From NCBI GenBank assembly GCA_958496175.1, contig OY292280.1, positions 20,894,001-20,958,000 on the forward strand: a stretch of DNA of 64,000 nucleotides, given 5' to 3'. Numbering within the stretch: position 1 is the stretch's first letter; each line of letters begins with the position of its first letter. Below are positions 21,301 through 34,517 of this stretch, piece by piece. The notes under the pieces were generated by a model. That model was not told the origin of the DNA and ran no database searches. It saw nothing but the letters and a program-made list of their open reading frames with translations. This stretch comes from Sisyra terminalis. Lineage: Eukaryota > Arthropoda > Insecta > Neuroptera > Sisyridae. Both the position numbers and the translations under genes were made by a program.

Positions 21301-23411
21301 GATGTTTTCCTTCACTAAAATAAAGTTGAATATTATAAACTAAACCATTCTTAACCACTATGCAAAAAATAAAAAGCATTTGTTACGTACATCTTTGGAA
21401 AATTGAAACTGGAAATTAAATTGATGAAAGTCTATGCGAAAAAATTCGACTGATATTGGGTCATTTAAAGAAGGTGACTTTTCATTATGAGGTCTAGTTT
21501 TCTCAACGGATTTTGAATTAAGGCTATCAAGTGAAATATAATAGGAAAAAATTTTGTCCTGTGTACCAAAAGACACCCGCAATATCGTTTCAAACTTTCA
21601 AAAAGGACAAATTTCTAATGCATAAAAAGGACATAAGGGATGTTTTCCTCACTAAATTAAAGTTGAATATTATAAACTAAACCATTCTTAATCACTATGC
21701 AAAAAATAAAAAGCATTTGTTACGTATATCTTTGGAAAATTGAATCAGGAAATTAAATTGATGAAAGTCTATGCGAAAAAATTCGTCTGATATTGGGTCT
21801 TTTAAAGAAGGTGACTTTTCATTATGAGGTCTAGTTTTCTCAACGGATTTTGAAATAAGGCTATCAAGTGAAATATAATAGGAAAAAACTTTTATCCTGT
21901 GTGCCAAAAGACACCCCCAATATCGTTTCAAACTTTCAAAAGGACAATTTTCAAATGCATAAAAAGGACATAAGGGATGTTTTCCTTCACTAAATTAAAG
22001 TTGAATATTATAAACTAAACCATTCTTAACCACTATGCAAAAAATAAAAAGCATTTGTTACGTACATCTTTGGAAAATTGAAACTGGAAATTAAATTGAT
22101 GAAAGTCTATGCGAAAAAATTCGACTGATATTGGGTCACTTAAAGATGGTGACTTTTCATTATGAGGTCTAGTTTTCTCAACGGATTCTGAATTAAGGCT
22201 ATAAAGTGAAATATAATAGGAAAACAATTTTGTCCTGTGTACCAAAAGACACCCGCAATATCGTTTCAAACTTTCAAAAAGGACAAATTTCAAATGCATA
22301 AAAAGGACATAAGGGATGTTTTCCTCACTAAATTAAAGTTGAATATTATAAACTAAACCATTCTTAACCACTATGCAAAAAATAAAAAGCATTTGATACG
22401 TATATCTTTGGAAAATTGAAACTGGAAATTAAATTGATGAAAGTCTATGCGAAAAAACGTCTGATATTGGGTCATTTAAAGAAGGTGACTTTTCAATATG
22501 AGGTCTAGATTTCTCAACGGATTTTGAAATAAGGCTATCAAGTGAAATATAATAGGAAAAAACTTTTGTCCTGTGTGCCAAAATACACCCGCAATATCGT
22601 TTCAAACTTTCAAAAAGGACAATTTTCAAATGCATAAAAAGGACATAAGGGATGTTTTCCTTCACTAAATTAAAGTTGAATATTATAACCCAAACCATTC
22701 TTAACCACTATGCAAAAAATAAAAAGCATTTGTTACGTACATCTTTGGAAAATTGAAACTGGAAATTAAATTGATGAAAGTCTATGCGAAAAAATTCGAC
22801 TGATATTGGGTCACTTAAAGAAGGTGACTTTTCATTATGAGGTCTAGTTTTCTCAACGGATTCTGAATTAAGGCTATCAAGTGAAATATAATGTGAAAAA
22901 ATATTTGTCCTGTGTGCCAAAAGACACCCGCAATATCGTTTCAAACTTTCAAAAAGGACAAATTTCTAATGAATAAAAAGGACATAAGGGATGTTTTCCT
23001 CATTAAATTAAAGTTGAATATTATAAACTAAACCATTCTTAACCACTATGCAAAAAATAAAAAGCATTTGTTACGTACATCTTGGGAAAATTGAAACTGG
23101 AAATTAAATTGATGAAAGTCTTTGCGAAAAAATTCGACTGATATTGGGTCATTTAAAGAAGGTGACTTTTCATTATGAGGTCTAGTTTTCTCAACGGATT
23201 CTGAATTAAGGCTATCAAGTGAAATATAAAAAGAAAAAAAATTTGTCCTGTGTGCCAAAAGACACCCGCAATAACGTTTCAAACTTTCAAAAAGGACAAT
23301 TTTCTAATGCATATAAAGGACATAAGGGATGATTTCCTTCACTAAATTAAAGTAGAATATTATATACTAAACCATTCTTAACCACTATGCAAAAAATAAA
23401 AAGCATTTGTT
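21205..23411 (+). repeat. Satellite array 2, about 6.5 monomers
   Basis: Same monomer and orientation as array 1. Several monomers have CAAATGCATAAAAAGG or AATTTCTAATG variants. The array ends at GCATTTGTT, the same breakpoint as the other arrays. It is the only short array in the window. Confidence 0.95.
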
Positions 23412-24106
23412 GGAAAACTTTTAGGTCCTTGATCCTTTTTTTCATGAAAACAAATTTGTATTTAAATAGCATTAGCTAGCACAATAAGTGAATTTTAAAT
23501 ATCGAAAAAACCATTAACGATATCGAAAACTTTAGGTTTTATTGGATTTTTGTTTCGATCGTAACGTAATATAGCTTTGGTGTGAATTTCATCGAGAAAT
23601 TCGACAAACAGGTTTTTGAAAAAAATCGACGTACATTTGGTCGACGAAATAAAATTTCTCAGAAGAGAAAAAAAAATTTTTCCCCTTAAGCTTTTCCGGG
23701 ACCTAATTTATACCATCGATAGAGTGATTCAAGCGCTATCGAATGAGCCTACTATCGTTAACCTACGATCGATAGTTATCGCTACAAATGGCATTGAAGT
23801 TGGAAAAAGTGAAAAAAATCGCAAATTTAGGCCTATTTTTGGGATTCTTCTGAATTTCGGCCGGAAAATTTTCACCAAAAAAATGAATAATTGTATAATT
23901 AAAAATTATTTTTAGGTTTCTCGGAGCGTAACTAAGCCATTCCCGAAATCCCATTTCACTAAATTCGAAAATTCGAGGTCCCTCCCCCAAAAAAAAAACC
24001 GAAAAAATTGACTTCAGGATATGTTTTTTAGGCCTCCCGTGACGTAACTAAGCCATTCCCAGAGTCCTACTTCCCGAAAATCGAAAATTCGGTAATTTTT
24101 CGGGAA

Positions 24107-24164
24107 TGACGTCATTGGGTGGCGACGTATGTGTGACGTCATATATATGAAAAGAGTGACGTCA
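24107..24164. promoter_or_regulatory. Triple CRE-type cluster, L2
   Basis: Perfect TGACGTCA at 24107, 24134 and 24157. Confidence 0.6.
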
Positions 24165-24353
24165 CAAAACCATTGAGCAAAAATAAAATGAAAAATATAT
24201 AGCATCATCGATCGATCATTTCGAACCCCGAAAGGTTGGAACTGTTCGATCGAATATTTCGATGAAACAATGTCTGGAATGAGGAATTAATGTTAATTAG
24301 ATATATTATAAGCTGTAAGGAATAGAAATCAATTATTAGAAATTATAAAACTC

Positions 24354-24433
24354 CGGGACCAATCGGGATGCGAACCAGGGACCTCGACTCCGAACAACAG
24401 CAACGGCGACCAAGACGACTCGGCTATCAGATG
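24354..24433 (-). other. tRNA-like element type 1, L2
   Basis: Both boxes intact on the minus strand. The 3' flank reads CTCCGGG instead of ATCCGGG. Confidence 0.6.
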
Positions 24434-25236
24434 ATATATGTAAATGACCTTAAAACTCATACAGAAACAATTCTTATGAGATTTTTGGAAAATTGAAAAA
24501 AAAATTCGATCGATGGAGTTGGAATTTTCCAAAAAATATTTTAACCATAGCTGCTCCATGTTAAAGTTGGAAAATTTTACTAAAAACATTGCATCATTTT
24601 AAGTTCCTTGATCCTTTTTTTCGAAAAAAACAACATTTGTATTTCAAAAGAATTTCTTCAGAAAATTAAAATGTATATATAAAAAAAATCGATAAGGAAA
24701 TCATAAAGTTAAGATATTTTTCGATATTGTCTTTATCGTATTATTCGATAATCTATCGGAAAATATTGAACTTACCTTACTTACCTAATCGTTGCATTAT
24801 CTTAACTTTTCTTTGTATCTTAACTCTGAAATATAAAATTCAGGAGGATGGGTGCGGAAAATCAAATTGAAACAATATGTTCAATTATCATAAATTTATT
24901 AATGTTAAATATCAATACAGTTTATAATAAATTACAATATTAGTTTTTCCATTTTTACCATAGTTTATATAATTTATGTAAAAGTATCAATTATTATAAT
25001 CATATAGAAATATTAAGTTAATTAAATTTTCTTGTTTTACAGATATTTTCACTATTTATCACTTAAACCACTTTATCACTTAAACCACTTTATAACTTCA
25101 CATTCACTGAATTATTAAAACACAATTTACAGCTCTGATTGTTGTAGTAAATCCATTAGTGATTTTCTCGGTAGATATAAATTGTGGAAATGATATCCTT
25201 TATGAATTTGATGGATGATCCTCCAAAGATCCGCAT

Positions 25237-26258
25237 TTATTCCTCAAACGTCCATTCGGAAATGATGAACATCTCAACTCCAATGAATAATTCTCCGTTG
25301 TCATCGGTCAGCTTCTTCTGGAACGAAAAAATCAATAAATAATCAAAAATCAATATTTGGAAGTCTCAAAAGTACAGCGACTTACCAATTATTTATCTCC
25401 CAACAAGATGATACATTCTTTAGCGCAAAAACAATGTCTTTGTCCATAGTTTCTTGGTAATTTGGATCTGTAAAAATATATTTTATAATTATTTAAAAAA
25501 ATTATACTTTCTAGCTACATTAACATGTATAGGTACTGGGGAACATATAATTTACATAATGAAAACATTGGTTGCTTCTGCATTGATTAACACAAAAGTC
25601 ACTTCCAATTCTTTTTCATTTACCTATGTAGCATAGATTTAACACTTGTGGGAACGTCACTGGACTTTTTACATTTCACATTAAACATGCTGTGCAAATT
25701 TTTCCATATACAAAGCCCATTGAAGGTATGAAATTGTGCATCAATTTGGAGGCAGATGAAATCATCAAACCCTTCAATATTCAAGTGCTTCTAACTTCGT
25801 CAAATAGGTAAGGGATGACTTTGTAGCCGGGCTGATAAGTATGTTGAGGGAACAATCTCCGGGTTCGAACCTTGAAATTGCCATATGAAGGATATCCGTA
25901 GATGGTGTCCGGTCGCTTCTTATTGCTTAAATACATTTCTTACAGTTGTATCTAGCTACTCGAGGACCAATCTTTAAATGGAGTCATCAAAAAATGAACA
26001 AGACCTAACATTTAATTATTTATGTCAATAGGAAATGAGGATTGTTTTCTGATAAATTTGTACAGTACCTGCAGCATTTCTTCGGACGTTTTCCAGATGA
26101 TTTTCTGAAAAATAAACGATGGTAAGTGCAAGTGTTTTATTCCTGTAAAAAGTTGTTACTTTCAATTCGAAAAGGTTTGCAACTACCTTTGGGGCATAGA
26201 CGGTATAGACCCAAAGAATAATAAGTGTCAATTTCACCAAACAATCGTTCCTATTCAT
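25237..26258 (-). pseudogene. Spliced-gene remnant, insert 2
   Basis: Same exon-like layout as insert 1: exon 1 26258-26187, exon 2 26104-26069, exon 3 25467-25386, exon 4 25317-25237. Exon 2 has Ser to Thr (AAAACGTCC). All GT and AG dinucleotides are kept, and the exon 2-3 phase conflict is the same. Confidence 0.35.
25680..25884 (+). mobile_element. tRNA-derived element type 2, insert 2
   Basis: A box TAGCCGGGCTG at 25824-25834 and B box GGTTCGAACC at 25862-25871. The position inside the remnant's long intron is conserved. Confidence 0.5.
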
Positions 26259-26573
26259 AGTAGGTAAGTTTTATTCCGTTTTCACCGGAAAATATGCAGA
26301 TTTCTGCTACTCTCCGGAACGATTTACTGGACGGCTATGCTGGAACCGGAGGTTTCGAATTCGATTGGCGAATGAGCCCAATATGTTTTGCTACCATAAT
26401 AATTGGTTTTAATTTCTTTTAACTTACGTTGGCTCACATTATCACTTAATAACATGAACCCTCGTTTCCGAATTTTAGCACCATGTGTTCAATCGATCAA
26501 CGATAGCCTTCGACATTTGGAAATGATTGATTGATCGATCGATGATTTACCTATATGTTTTTCCAATTAAATC

Positions 26574-26693
26574 ATGGTTAAGGATGATTTAATCTTAAAT
26601 ATTCAACTCAATTTTGGCGAAACAAAACATCCCTTATATCCTTTTTATGCACTCGAAAATTGTCCTTTTTGAAACTTTGATACGATATTGCGA
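26574..26693 (-). repeat. Inverted satellite relic, insert 2
   Basis: Single relic corresponding to the second of the two in insert 1, with TTTTGATACGATATTGCG variants. Confidence 0.75.
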
Positions 26694-27689
26694 TATTGGA
26701 TCGAAAAAATCCATTATTTAACGGTGTTACAGGCGATTGAAGATTGGATGGTTTTAAGATTTTTTCTGCCATATGGATTGTCGATTTCATCCCTTAAACG
26801 AGCTTTGTTTTCGAAATAATTAGCACAGCTTGTATGGGAGGACTTAAACTTTCTGTTTGGATTTCTCCATTGTAAGTTTGTTCAATTTTTACCAGTTTCC
26901 ATGTAGTCAATTGCATCTCTTATGTGTGAAAAATCAAAAGCAGTAAGTTCATAATTCAGTTTTTAAATTATTGTTTTTTTTTCTAACAAATCTAATTTGT
27001 TGACAATTCGAATTGTTTAGAATTTTAAATTAAGACAACGCCAAAATGCATTCGACTTTTGTTGGAAGCTACGAGTACATCCACCTGACTCATAGGTGGC
27101 ACTAAAAACTTAAGGTGGTTCAATTGACATACATGTCAAAAGTTCGCACGTTGTAGCATAGATGGAGGTACGATACATGTCAATGTGACAGCTTATTTTT
27201 GAAAGTTATTAGTTCTTAATTGACTTTAGTTTATCCAATTAAATTGAATATTTTATGTTATGGTTGTTTGAGCTGATGGCCAATGTTACATTTTAACTTC
27301 ATAAAATCAGAATCGAATTAAATAAATGTGAAACAGATAATGTTTATTGTGAAATTGTAGGTATGGACGCAATGTTTATATGAGATTATATGTACTTTCT
27401 GTTACTTTGGTAGATATTTTCCAACGTTTAACTAACTAATGAACGACAAAAATGTATTTTTAAAATATATTTAAAAATAATTCATTCAGAGAAGAATCTA
27501 ATCAAATCATCTGTAAATGTAAGCCACTGGGAGTGCAGCTTAAGTATTGTGAATATCAGAAGAATATATCAATCCACGGGATAAACAGGAAGATAATAAA
27601 AGATCAGGTTTTGATCACCGAATTAGGCATAATAGCGACTTAAACCATGGTTGTAATTGAAAGTCCTCCACATGGAGAGCTGATTTTTG

Positions 27690-27805
27690 CAATACAGTTA
27701 AGAATGATTCAGTTTTAAATGGCAGCAATTTTCTGCGAAAGAAAACCATCTCTTATATCCTTTTTATGTACTTGAAAATTGTCCTTTTTGAAACTTTGAA
27801 AAAAC
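27690..27805 (-). repeat. Inverted satellite relic, M2 extension
   Basis: Counterpart of 14385-14507, with TATCCTTTTTATGTACTTG and TGTCCTTTTTGAAACTTTG. Confidence 0.7.
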
Positions 27806-27981
27806 AGCCCTTATCAGAAAAAGCAATCTTGCAACTTTGTTAATAAATGCAGAAGTTTAGCAATCATTGTTTCATTATGGAAATTATGTAAATGGGCTGC
27901 GCCATATGTTCCCCAGTCTACATGTTAATGTCCCTAAAAAATTACAATTTGTTTAAATATTAATAAAATATATTTTTACAG

Positions 27982-28685
27982 ATCCATACCAAGACATACT
28001 AAGAATCTGAGGCCCAAGACATTGTTTTTGCGCTGAAGAAAGTATCATCATTTTGGGAGATAAATGATTGGTAAGTCGCTGTACTTTTGAGACCTCCAAA
28101 TATTTTATTATTGATTTTTGATTATTTATTGATCTTTTCGTTCCAGAAGAAGCTGACCGATGACAACGGAGAATTATTCATTGGAGTTGAGATGTTCATC
28201 ATTTCCGAATGGACGTTTGAGGAATAAATGCGGATCTTTGGAGGATCATCCATCAAATTCATAAAGGATATCATTTCCACAATTGATATCTACCGAGAAA
28301 ATCACTAATGGATTTACTACAACAATCAGAGCTGTAAATTGTGTTTTAATAATTCAGTGAATGTGAAGTTATAAAGTGGTTTAAGTGATAAAGTGGTTTA
28401 AGTGATAAATAGTGAAAATATCTGTAAATCAAGAAAATTTAATTAACTTAATATTTCTATATGATTTTAATAATTGATACTTTTACATAAATTATATAAA
28501 CTCTTGTAATAATGGATAAACTAATATTGTAACTGTAATTATTTATAAACTGTATTGATATTTAACATTAATAAATTTATTTTAATTGAATATATTTTTT
28601 CAATTCGATTTTCCGCACCCATCCTCTTGAATTTTATATTTCAGAGTTAAGATACAATGAAAAGTTAAGATAATGCAACGAAGAG
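27982..28685 (+). pseudogene. Exon-like segments 3-5 in M2
   Basis: Exon-like 3 27982-28070 (89 nt), exon-like 4 28147-28227 (26 codons open), 41-nt segment 28645-28685. Borders intact. Confidence 0.33.
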
Positions 28686-29034
28686 GTAAGTAAGGTAAAA
28701 TCAATGTTTTTCGATAGATTATCGAATAATTCGATTAAGCCAATATCGAAAAATATCATAACTTTTTGATTTCCTAATCGATTTTATTTTATATATAAAT
28801 TTTAATTTTCTGAAGAAACTCTTTTGAAATACAAATTTTTTTGTCGATAAAAAGGATCAAGGACCGTAAAATGTTGCAATGTTTTTAGTAAAATTTTCCA
28901 ACTTTAACATGGAGCAGCTATGGTTAAAAGGTTTTTGGAAAATTCCAACTCCTTCGATCGAAATTTTTTTTCAATTTTCCACAAATCTCATAAGAATTGT
29001 TTATATATGAGTTTTAAGGTCATTTAAATATATC

Positions 29035-29114
29035 ATCTGATAGCCGAGTCGTCTTGGTCGCCGTTGCTGTTGTTCGGAGTCGAGGTCCCTGGTTCGCATC
29101 CCGATTGGTCCCGG
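29035..29114 (+). other. tRNA-like element type 1, M2
   Basis: TAGCCGAGTCG at 29041 and GGTTCGCATCCC at 29091. It keeps the CCCGATTGGTCCCGG end. Confidence 0.6.
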
Positions 29115-29302
29115 ATTTTTATAATTTCTAATAATTGATTTCTATTCCTTACAGCTTATAATATATCTAATTAACATTAATTCCTCATTCCAGACATTGT
29201 ATCATCGAAATATTCGATCGAACAGTTCCAACCTTTCGGGGTTCGAAATGATCGATCGATGATGCTATATATTTTTCATTTTATTTTTGCTCAATGGTTT
29301 TG

Positions 29303-29360
29303 TGACGTCACTCTTTTCATATATATGACGTCACACATACGTCGCCACCCAATGACGTCA
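29303..29360. promoter_or_regulatory. Triple CRE-type cluster, M2
   Basis: Perfect TGACGTCA at 29303, 29326 and 29353. The nearby TTACGTCATGGGAGG is M2-specific (CACGGG elsewhere). Confidence 0.6.
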
Positions 29361-30054
29361 TTCCCGAAAAATTACCGAATTTTCGATTTTCGGGAAGTAG
29401 GACTCTGGGAATGGCTTAGTTACGTCATGGGAGGCCTAAAAACATATCCTGAAGTCAATTTTTTCGGTTTTTTTTTTGGGGGGGGGACCTCGAATTTTCG
29501 AATTTAGTGAAATGGGATTTCGGGAATGGCTTAGTTACGCTCCGAGAAGCCTAAATATCATTTTTAATTATATAATTTTTCATTTTTTGGCGAAAAATTT
29601 TTGGGCCGGTTTTCTAAAAATTCCCAAAAGTAGGCCTAAATTGGCGTTTTTTTTCACTTTTTCCAACTTCAAAGCCATTTGTAGCGATAACTATCGATCG
29701 TAGGTTAACGATAGTAGGCTCATTCGATAGCGCTTGAAATACTCTATCGATGGTATAAATGTGGTCCCGGAAAAGCTTAAGGGGAAAAACTTTTTTTTTT
29801 CTCTTCGGAGAAATTTTATTTCGTCGACCAAATGTACGTCGATTTTTTTCAAAAAAATGTTTGTCGAATTTCTCGATGAAATTCACACCATAGCTATATT
29901 ACGTTACGATCGAATCAAAAATCCAATAAAACCTAAAGTTTTCGATATCGTTAATGGTTTTTTCGATATTTAAATTTCACCTATTGTGCTAGCTAATGCT
30001 ATTTAAATACAAATTTGTTTTCTTGAAAAAAAGGATCAAGGACCTAAAAGTTTT

Positions 30055-30238
30055 CCAATGTGGTTTCACATCTTTTCCGATCGTAACATGGAGCACCTAT
30101 GGTTAAATTTTTTTCGGAAAATTCCATGAAAATCGTTCTGGTGACCATTTGATCAAAAGATTTTATTGGAATTTTCCGGCAAAATTTTAACCTTAAGAGC
30201 TCCATGTTACGATCGGAAAAGATGTATGACCACATTGG
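30055..30238. repeat. Hairpin-forming palindrome centre, insert 2
   Basis: Same fold as insert 1 with stem mismatches: GTGGTTTCACATC pairs against GATGTATGACCAC. Confidence 0.82.
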
Positions 30239-30934
30239 AAATTTTTTAGATCCTTGATCCTTTTTTTCAAGAAAACAAATTTGTATTTAAATAGCATTAG
30301 CTAGCACAATAGGTGAATTTTAAATATCGAAAAAACCATTAACGATATCGAAAACTTTTGGTTTTATTGGATTTTTGTTTCGATCGTAACGTAATATAGC
30401 TATGGTGTGAATTTCATCGAGAAATTAACCAAACATTTTTTTGAAAAAAATCGACGTACATTTGGTCGACGAAATAAAATTTCTCAGGAGTGGAAAAAAA
30501 AAGTTTTTTCCCTTATGCTTTTCCGGGACCAAATTTAAACCATCGATAGAGTAATTCAAGAGCTATCGAATGAGCCTACTATCGTTATCCTACGATCGAT
30601 AGTTATCGCTACAAATGGCTTTAAAGTTGGAAAAAGTGAAAAAAATCGCCAATTTAGGCCTACTTTTGGGATTTTTTAGAAAACCGGCCAAAAAATTTTT
30701 CGCCAAAAAATGAAAAATTATATAATTAAAAATTATATTTAGGCTTTTCGGAGCGTAACTAAGCCATTCCCGAAATCCCATTTCAATAAATTCGAAAATT
30801 CGAGGTCCCCCCCCAAAAAAAAAAACGAAAAAATTGACTTCAGGATATGTTTTTTAGGCCTCCCGTGACGTAACTAAGCCATTCTCCGAATCCTACTTCC
30901 CGAAAATTCATTCATTTTTCGAATTTTTCGGGAA

Positions 30935-30995
30935 TGACGTCATTGGGTGGTGACGTATGTGTGAAGTCATATATATATGAAAATGAGTGACGTCA
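30935..30995. promoter_or_regulatory. CRE-type cluster with decayed middle site, R2
   Basis: Perfect TGACGTCA at 30935 and 30988. The middle site is TGAAGTCA (30962), one base off the palindrome. Confidence 0.55.
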
Positions 30996-31188
30996 CAAAA
31001 CCATTGAGCAAAAATAAAATGATAAATATATTGCATCATCGATCGATCGATCATTTCCAACCCCGAAAGGCTGGAACTGTTCGATCGAATATTTCGATGA
31101 TACAATGTCTGGAATGAGGAATTAATGTTAATTATATATATTATAAGCTGTAAGGAATAGAAATTAATTATTAGAAATTATAAAAATC

Positions 31189-31268
31189 CGGGACCAATCG
31201 GGATGCGAACCAGGGACCTCGACTCCGAACAACAGCAACGGCGACCAAGACGACTCGGCTATAAGATG
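31189..31268 (-). other. tRNA-like element type 1, R2
   Basis: Boxes intact. One change beside the A box (GGCTATAAGATG for GGCTATCAGATG). Confidence 0.6.
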
Positions 31269-31618
31269 ATTTATGTAAATGACCTTAAAATTCATACATA
31301 AACAATTCTTTTGAGATTTTTGGAAAATTGAAAAAATATTTCGATCGAAGGAGTTGGAATTTTCCAAAAACCTTATAACCATAGCTGCTCCATGTTAAAG
31401 TTGGAAAATTTTACTAAAAACATTGCAACATTTTAAGATCCTTGATCCTTTTTGTCGACAAAAACCAATTTGTATTTCAAAAGAGTTTCTTCAGAAAATT
31501 AAAATTTATATATAATGAAAAATCGATAAGGACTTCAAAAAGATGAGATATTTTTCGATATTGGCTTTATCGAATTATTCGATAATCTATCGAATAATAT
31601 TGAACTTACCTTACTTAC

Positions 31619-32293
31619 CTCTTCGTTGCATTATCTTAACTTTTCTTTGTATCTTAACTCTGAAATATAAAATTCAAGAGGATTGGTGCGGAAAAACGAA
31701 TTGAAAAAATATATTCAATTAAAATAAATTTATTAATATTAAATATCAATACAGTTTATAATAAATTACAATATTATTTTCTCCATTATTACAATAGTTT
31801 ATATAATTTATGTAAAAGTATCAATTATTATAATCATATAGAAATATAAAGTTAATACAATTTTCTTGATTTTTCAGATATTTTCACTATTTATCACTTA
31901 AACCACTTTATCACTTCACATTCACTGAATTATTAAAACACAATTTACAGCACAGATTGTTGTAGTAAATCCATTTGTGATCTTCTTGGTAGATATCAAT
32001 TGTGGAAATGATATCCCACAGGAATTTGCTTGATGATCCTCCAACGATCCACATTTATTCCTCAAACGTCCATTTGGAAATGATGAACATCTCAACTCCA
32101 ATGAATAATTCCCCGTTGTCATCGGTCAGCATCTTCTGGAACGAAAAGATCAATAAATAATCAAAAATCAATAATAAAATATTTGGAGGTCTCAAAAGTA
32201 CAGCGACTTACCAATCATTTATCTCCCAAAATGATGATACATTCTTCAGCGCAAAAACAATGTCTTGGTCCTTAGTTTCTTGGTAATTTGGAT
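31619..32293 (-). pseudogene. Exon-like segments 3-5 in R2
   Basis: Exon-like 3 32293-32212, exon-like 4 32135-32055 (second Lys codon changed to Met), 41-nt segment 31659-31619. Splice borders intact. Confidence 0.33.
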
Positions 32294-32474
32294 CTGTAAA
32301 AATATATTTCATTAATATTTAAACAAACTATACTTTCTAGGGACATTAACTGGAATACTGGGGAACATATGGCGCAGCCCATTTACATAATTTCCATAAT
32401 GAAACAATGGTTGCTAAACATCAGCATTTATTAACAAAGTTGCAAGATTGCTTTTCCTGATAAGGGCTGTTTTT

Positions 32475-32590
32475 TCAAAGTTTCAAAAAGGACAATTTTC
32501 AAGTACATAAAAAGGATATAAGAGATGGTTTTCTTTCGTAGAAAATTGCTGCCATTTAAAACTGACTCATTCTTAACTGTATTGCAAAAA
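32475..32590 (+). repeat. Satellite relic, R2 extension
   Basis: Counterpart of 19168-19283, forward-oriented. Confidence 0.7.
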
Positions 32591-33470
32591 TCAGCTCTCC
32601 ATGAGGAGGACTTTCAATTACAACCATGGTTAAGGTTGCTTTTATTCCTAATTCGGTGATCAAAACCTGATCTTTTATTATCTTCCTGTTTATCCCGTGG
32701 ATTGAGATATTCTTCTGATATTCACAATACTTAAGCAGCACTCCCAGTGGCTTACATTTGCAGATTATTTGATTAGATTCTTCTCTGTATGAATTATTTT
32801 TGAATATATTTTAAAAATTCATTTTTGTCGTTCATTAGTTAGTTAAACGTTGGAAAATAACTACAAAAGTAACAGAAAGTACATATAACCTCATATAAAC
32901 ATTGCGCCCATACCTACAATTTTACAATAAATATTACCTGTTTCACATTTATTTATTCGATTTTGATTTTATGAAGTTAAAATGTAACATTGGCCATCAG
33001 ATCAAACAACCATAACATTAAATATTAAATTTATTTGGATAAACTAAAGTCAATTATGAACTAATAACTTTCAAAAATTAGCTGTCGCATTGACATGTAT
33101 CGTATCTCCACCTATGCTCGAACGTGTGAACTCTTGACATGTATGTCAATTGAACCACCTTAAGTTTTTAGTGCCACCTTTGAGTCAGGTGGATGTACTC
33201 ATAGCTTCCAACAAAATACGAATCGCATTTTGGCGTTGTCTTAATTCAAAATTCTAAACAATTCGAATTGTCAATACATAAGAAATGTTAGAAATAAGCA
33301 ATAAATTTAAAAATTAAATATAATTACTTACTGCTTTTGATTTTTCACACATAAGAGATGAAATTGAGTAGGAAATTGAATATGAAATAAAGGCATGCCA
33401 ATCGAAAACTTAAGTTCATCCGTACATGCTGGGCAAATTTTTCCGAAAACCAAGCTCGTTTAAGGGATGA

Positions 33471-34517
33471 CCGCGGCAATTTGGTGACGTTATGGCATTA
33501 TTTCTAGACTTAAAAAAATATAAATAAATTATAAAAAAAAAAATATGACATTTTCGAGGTTCGAACCCGGAGATTGTTGCTTTAGATTCTCTCAACATAT
33601 CCACTCGGCTACAACTGCACGTGTTTGCATTAAATAAAAACTTATATATAAATATTTCTCAGATCACAAAATTCAATTTTCTTTCGGGATCGAAATATTT
33701 GAAATTTTCCAAAACAAATTGAAACCATAGCTGCTGAATAATACTTCCGGAAAATGTGTCAATATACATAGTAACATTTTGATGTTTTTCCCCATTTTTT
33801 TCGATATTTAAAATTCTAAGAAACGGTAATGCATTGTTGTCGTATGAACAAATATGTACTGCTCTTCTTTAAAGTAAATCAAAACCAACTATCAACTTTA
33901 AGAATTTAATTCCGCAAAAAGAAAACAAAATAAGTTTTCTCGTAAATTCCAATAAGATATTCAACTCTTTTGTTGTTGTTGTACTATATTTGTACAATAA
34001 CATAGGAAATAATATGAGAAATATCGTGAAAAATCATATAGTTTGGAAGGCAATCTGCTTACACCAATGTAAAAAACAAAATAAATGGTTGCATAAATGT
34101 TGCATTTAATAACATTTCTCGGGTAATTTTAGGGCTGCTTTATGGTTTAATTTGTAATTTGTAAGGGTTATTTGAAATTTTTCGTAAAAATATAAGTCCA
34201 TCCGTACATGCTGTGCAAATTTTTCCGAAAACAAACCACATTTAAGGGATGAAATCGACAATCAAAGTGGCAGAAGAAATCATCAAACTTCAAGTGTTTG
34301 TAACGTCAAGGGATCAAATAAGGGATGGTTTTCGATCCAGATAAAGTTTCGGGTTCGTAACAATGTATTAAACGATAATATAACAATCTATTTCAAATTC
34401 GAGAAAAGAAAATTTTTCACCAAAATAAACCGTGGGTTAACCATCGCTAATTTTTCACGAAAATCGTAAACTTTATAAATAAATTATTAAACAATGTCCT
34501 TACGTGAGGAGTGGAGT
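33471..34517 (+). other. Tail of insert 2
   Basis: Nearly identical to the tail of insert 1. One small deletion removes the CC of GCTGCTCCATAA (GCTGCTGAATAA near 33732). Nothing gene-like in 33625-34480. Confidence 0.55.
33510..33622 (-). mobile_element. tRNA-derived element type 3, insert 2
   Basis: A box TAGCCGAGTGG at 33601-33611 and B box GGTTCGAACC at 33558-33567 on the minus strand, followed by the same A/T-rich tail. Confidence 0.6.

Larger units (their letters stand above)
23412..25594 (+). repeat. Core repeat, left arm L2
   Basis: L-type markers throughout. Relative to L1 there are few differences, such as GATGAAACAATG near 24261 and CATTGATTAACACA near 25581. Confidence 0.9.
25595..26786 (+). 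other. Spacer between L2 and M2
   Basis: As in insert 1 but with only one inverted satellite relic (26574-26693). It holds the type 2 tRNA-derived element and exons 1-2 of the remnant. Confidence 0.6.
27838..30054 (-). repeat. Core repeat, middle arm M2 (mosaic)
   Basis: M-type over most of its length. From about 28295 to 28460 it carries L-type text (GAGAAAATCACTAATGG, AACAATCAGAGCTG, AATTAACTTAATATTTC), then returns to M-type CCTCTTGAATTTT. Confidence 0.88.
30239..32436 (+). repeat. Core repeat, right arm R2
   Basis: R-type markers. Near 30900-31060 it has a distinct variant shared with R3: GTGAAGTCAT, TCATTTCCAACCCCG and an extra GATC unit in ATCGATCGATCGATC. Confidence 0.88.
26787..33470. 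repeat. 6.7 kb palindrome of insert 2
   Basis: Same outer words as in insert 1 (TCATCCCTTAAACGAGC and its complement). The centre is near 30147. Confidence 0.9.
23412..34517 (+). repeat. Complex insert 2
   Basis: Full-length homologue of insert 1 (offset about +13635 at the left), 11.1 kb, with L2, spacer, M2, hairpin, R2 and tail. L2 and R2 are very close to L1 and R1. M2 has an L-type patch at about 28295-28460. Confidence 0.93.
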
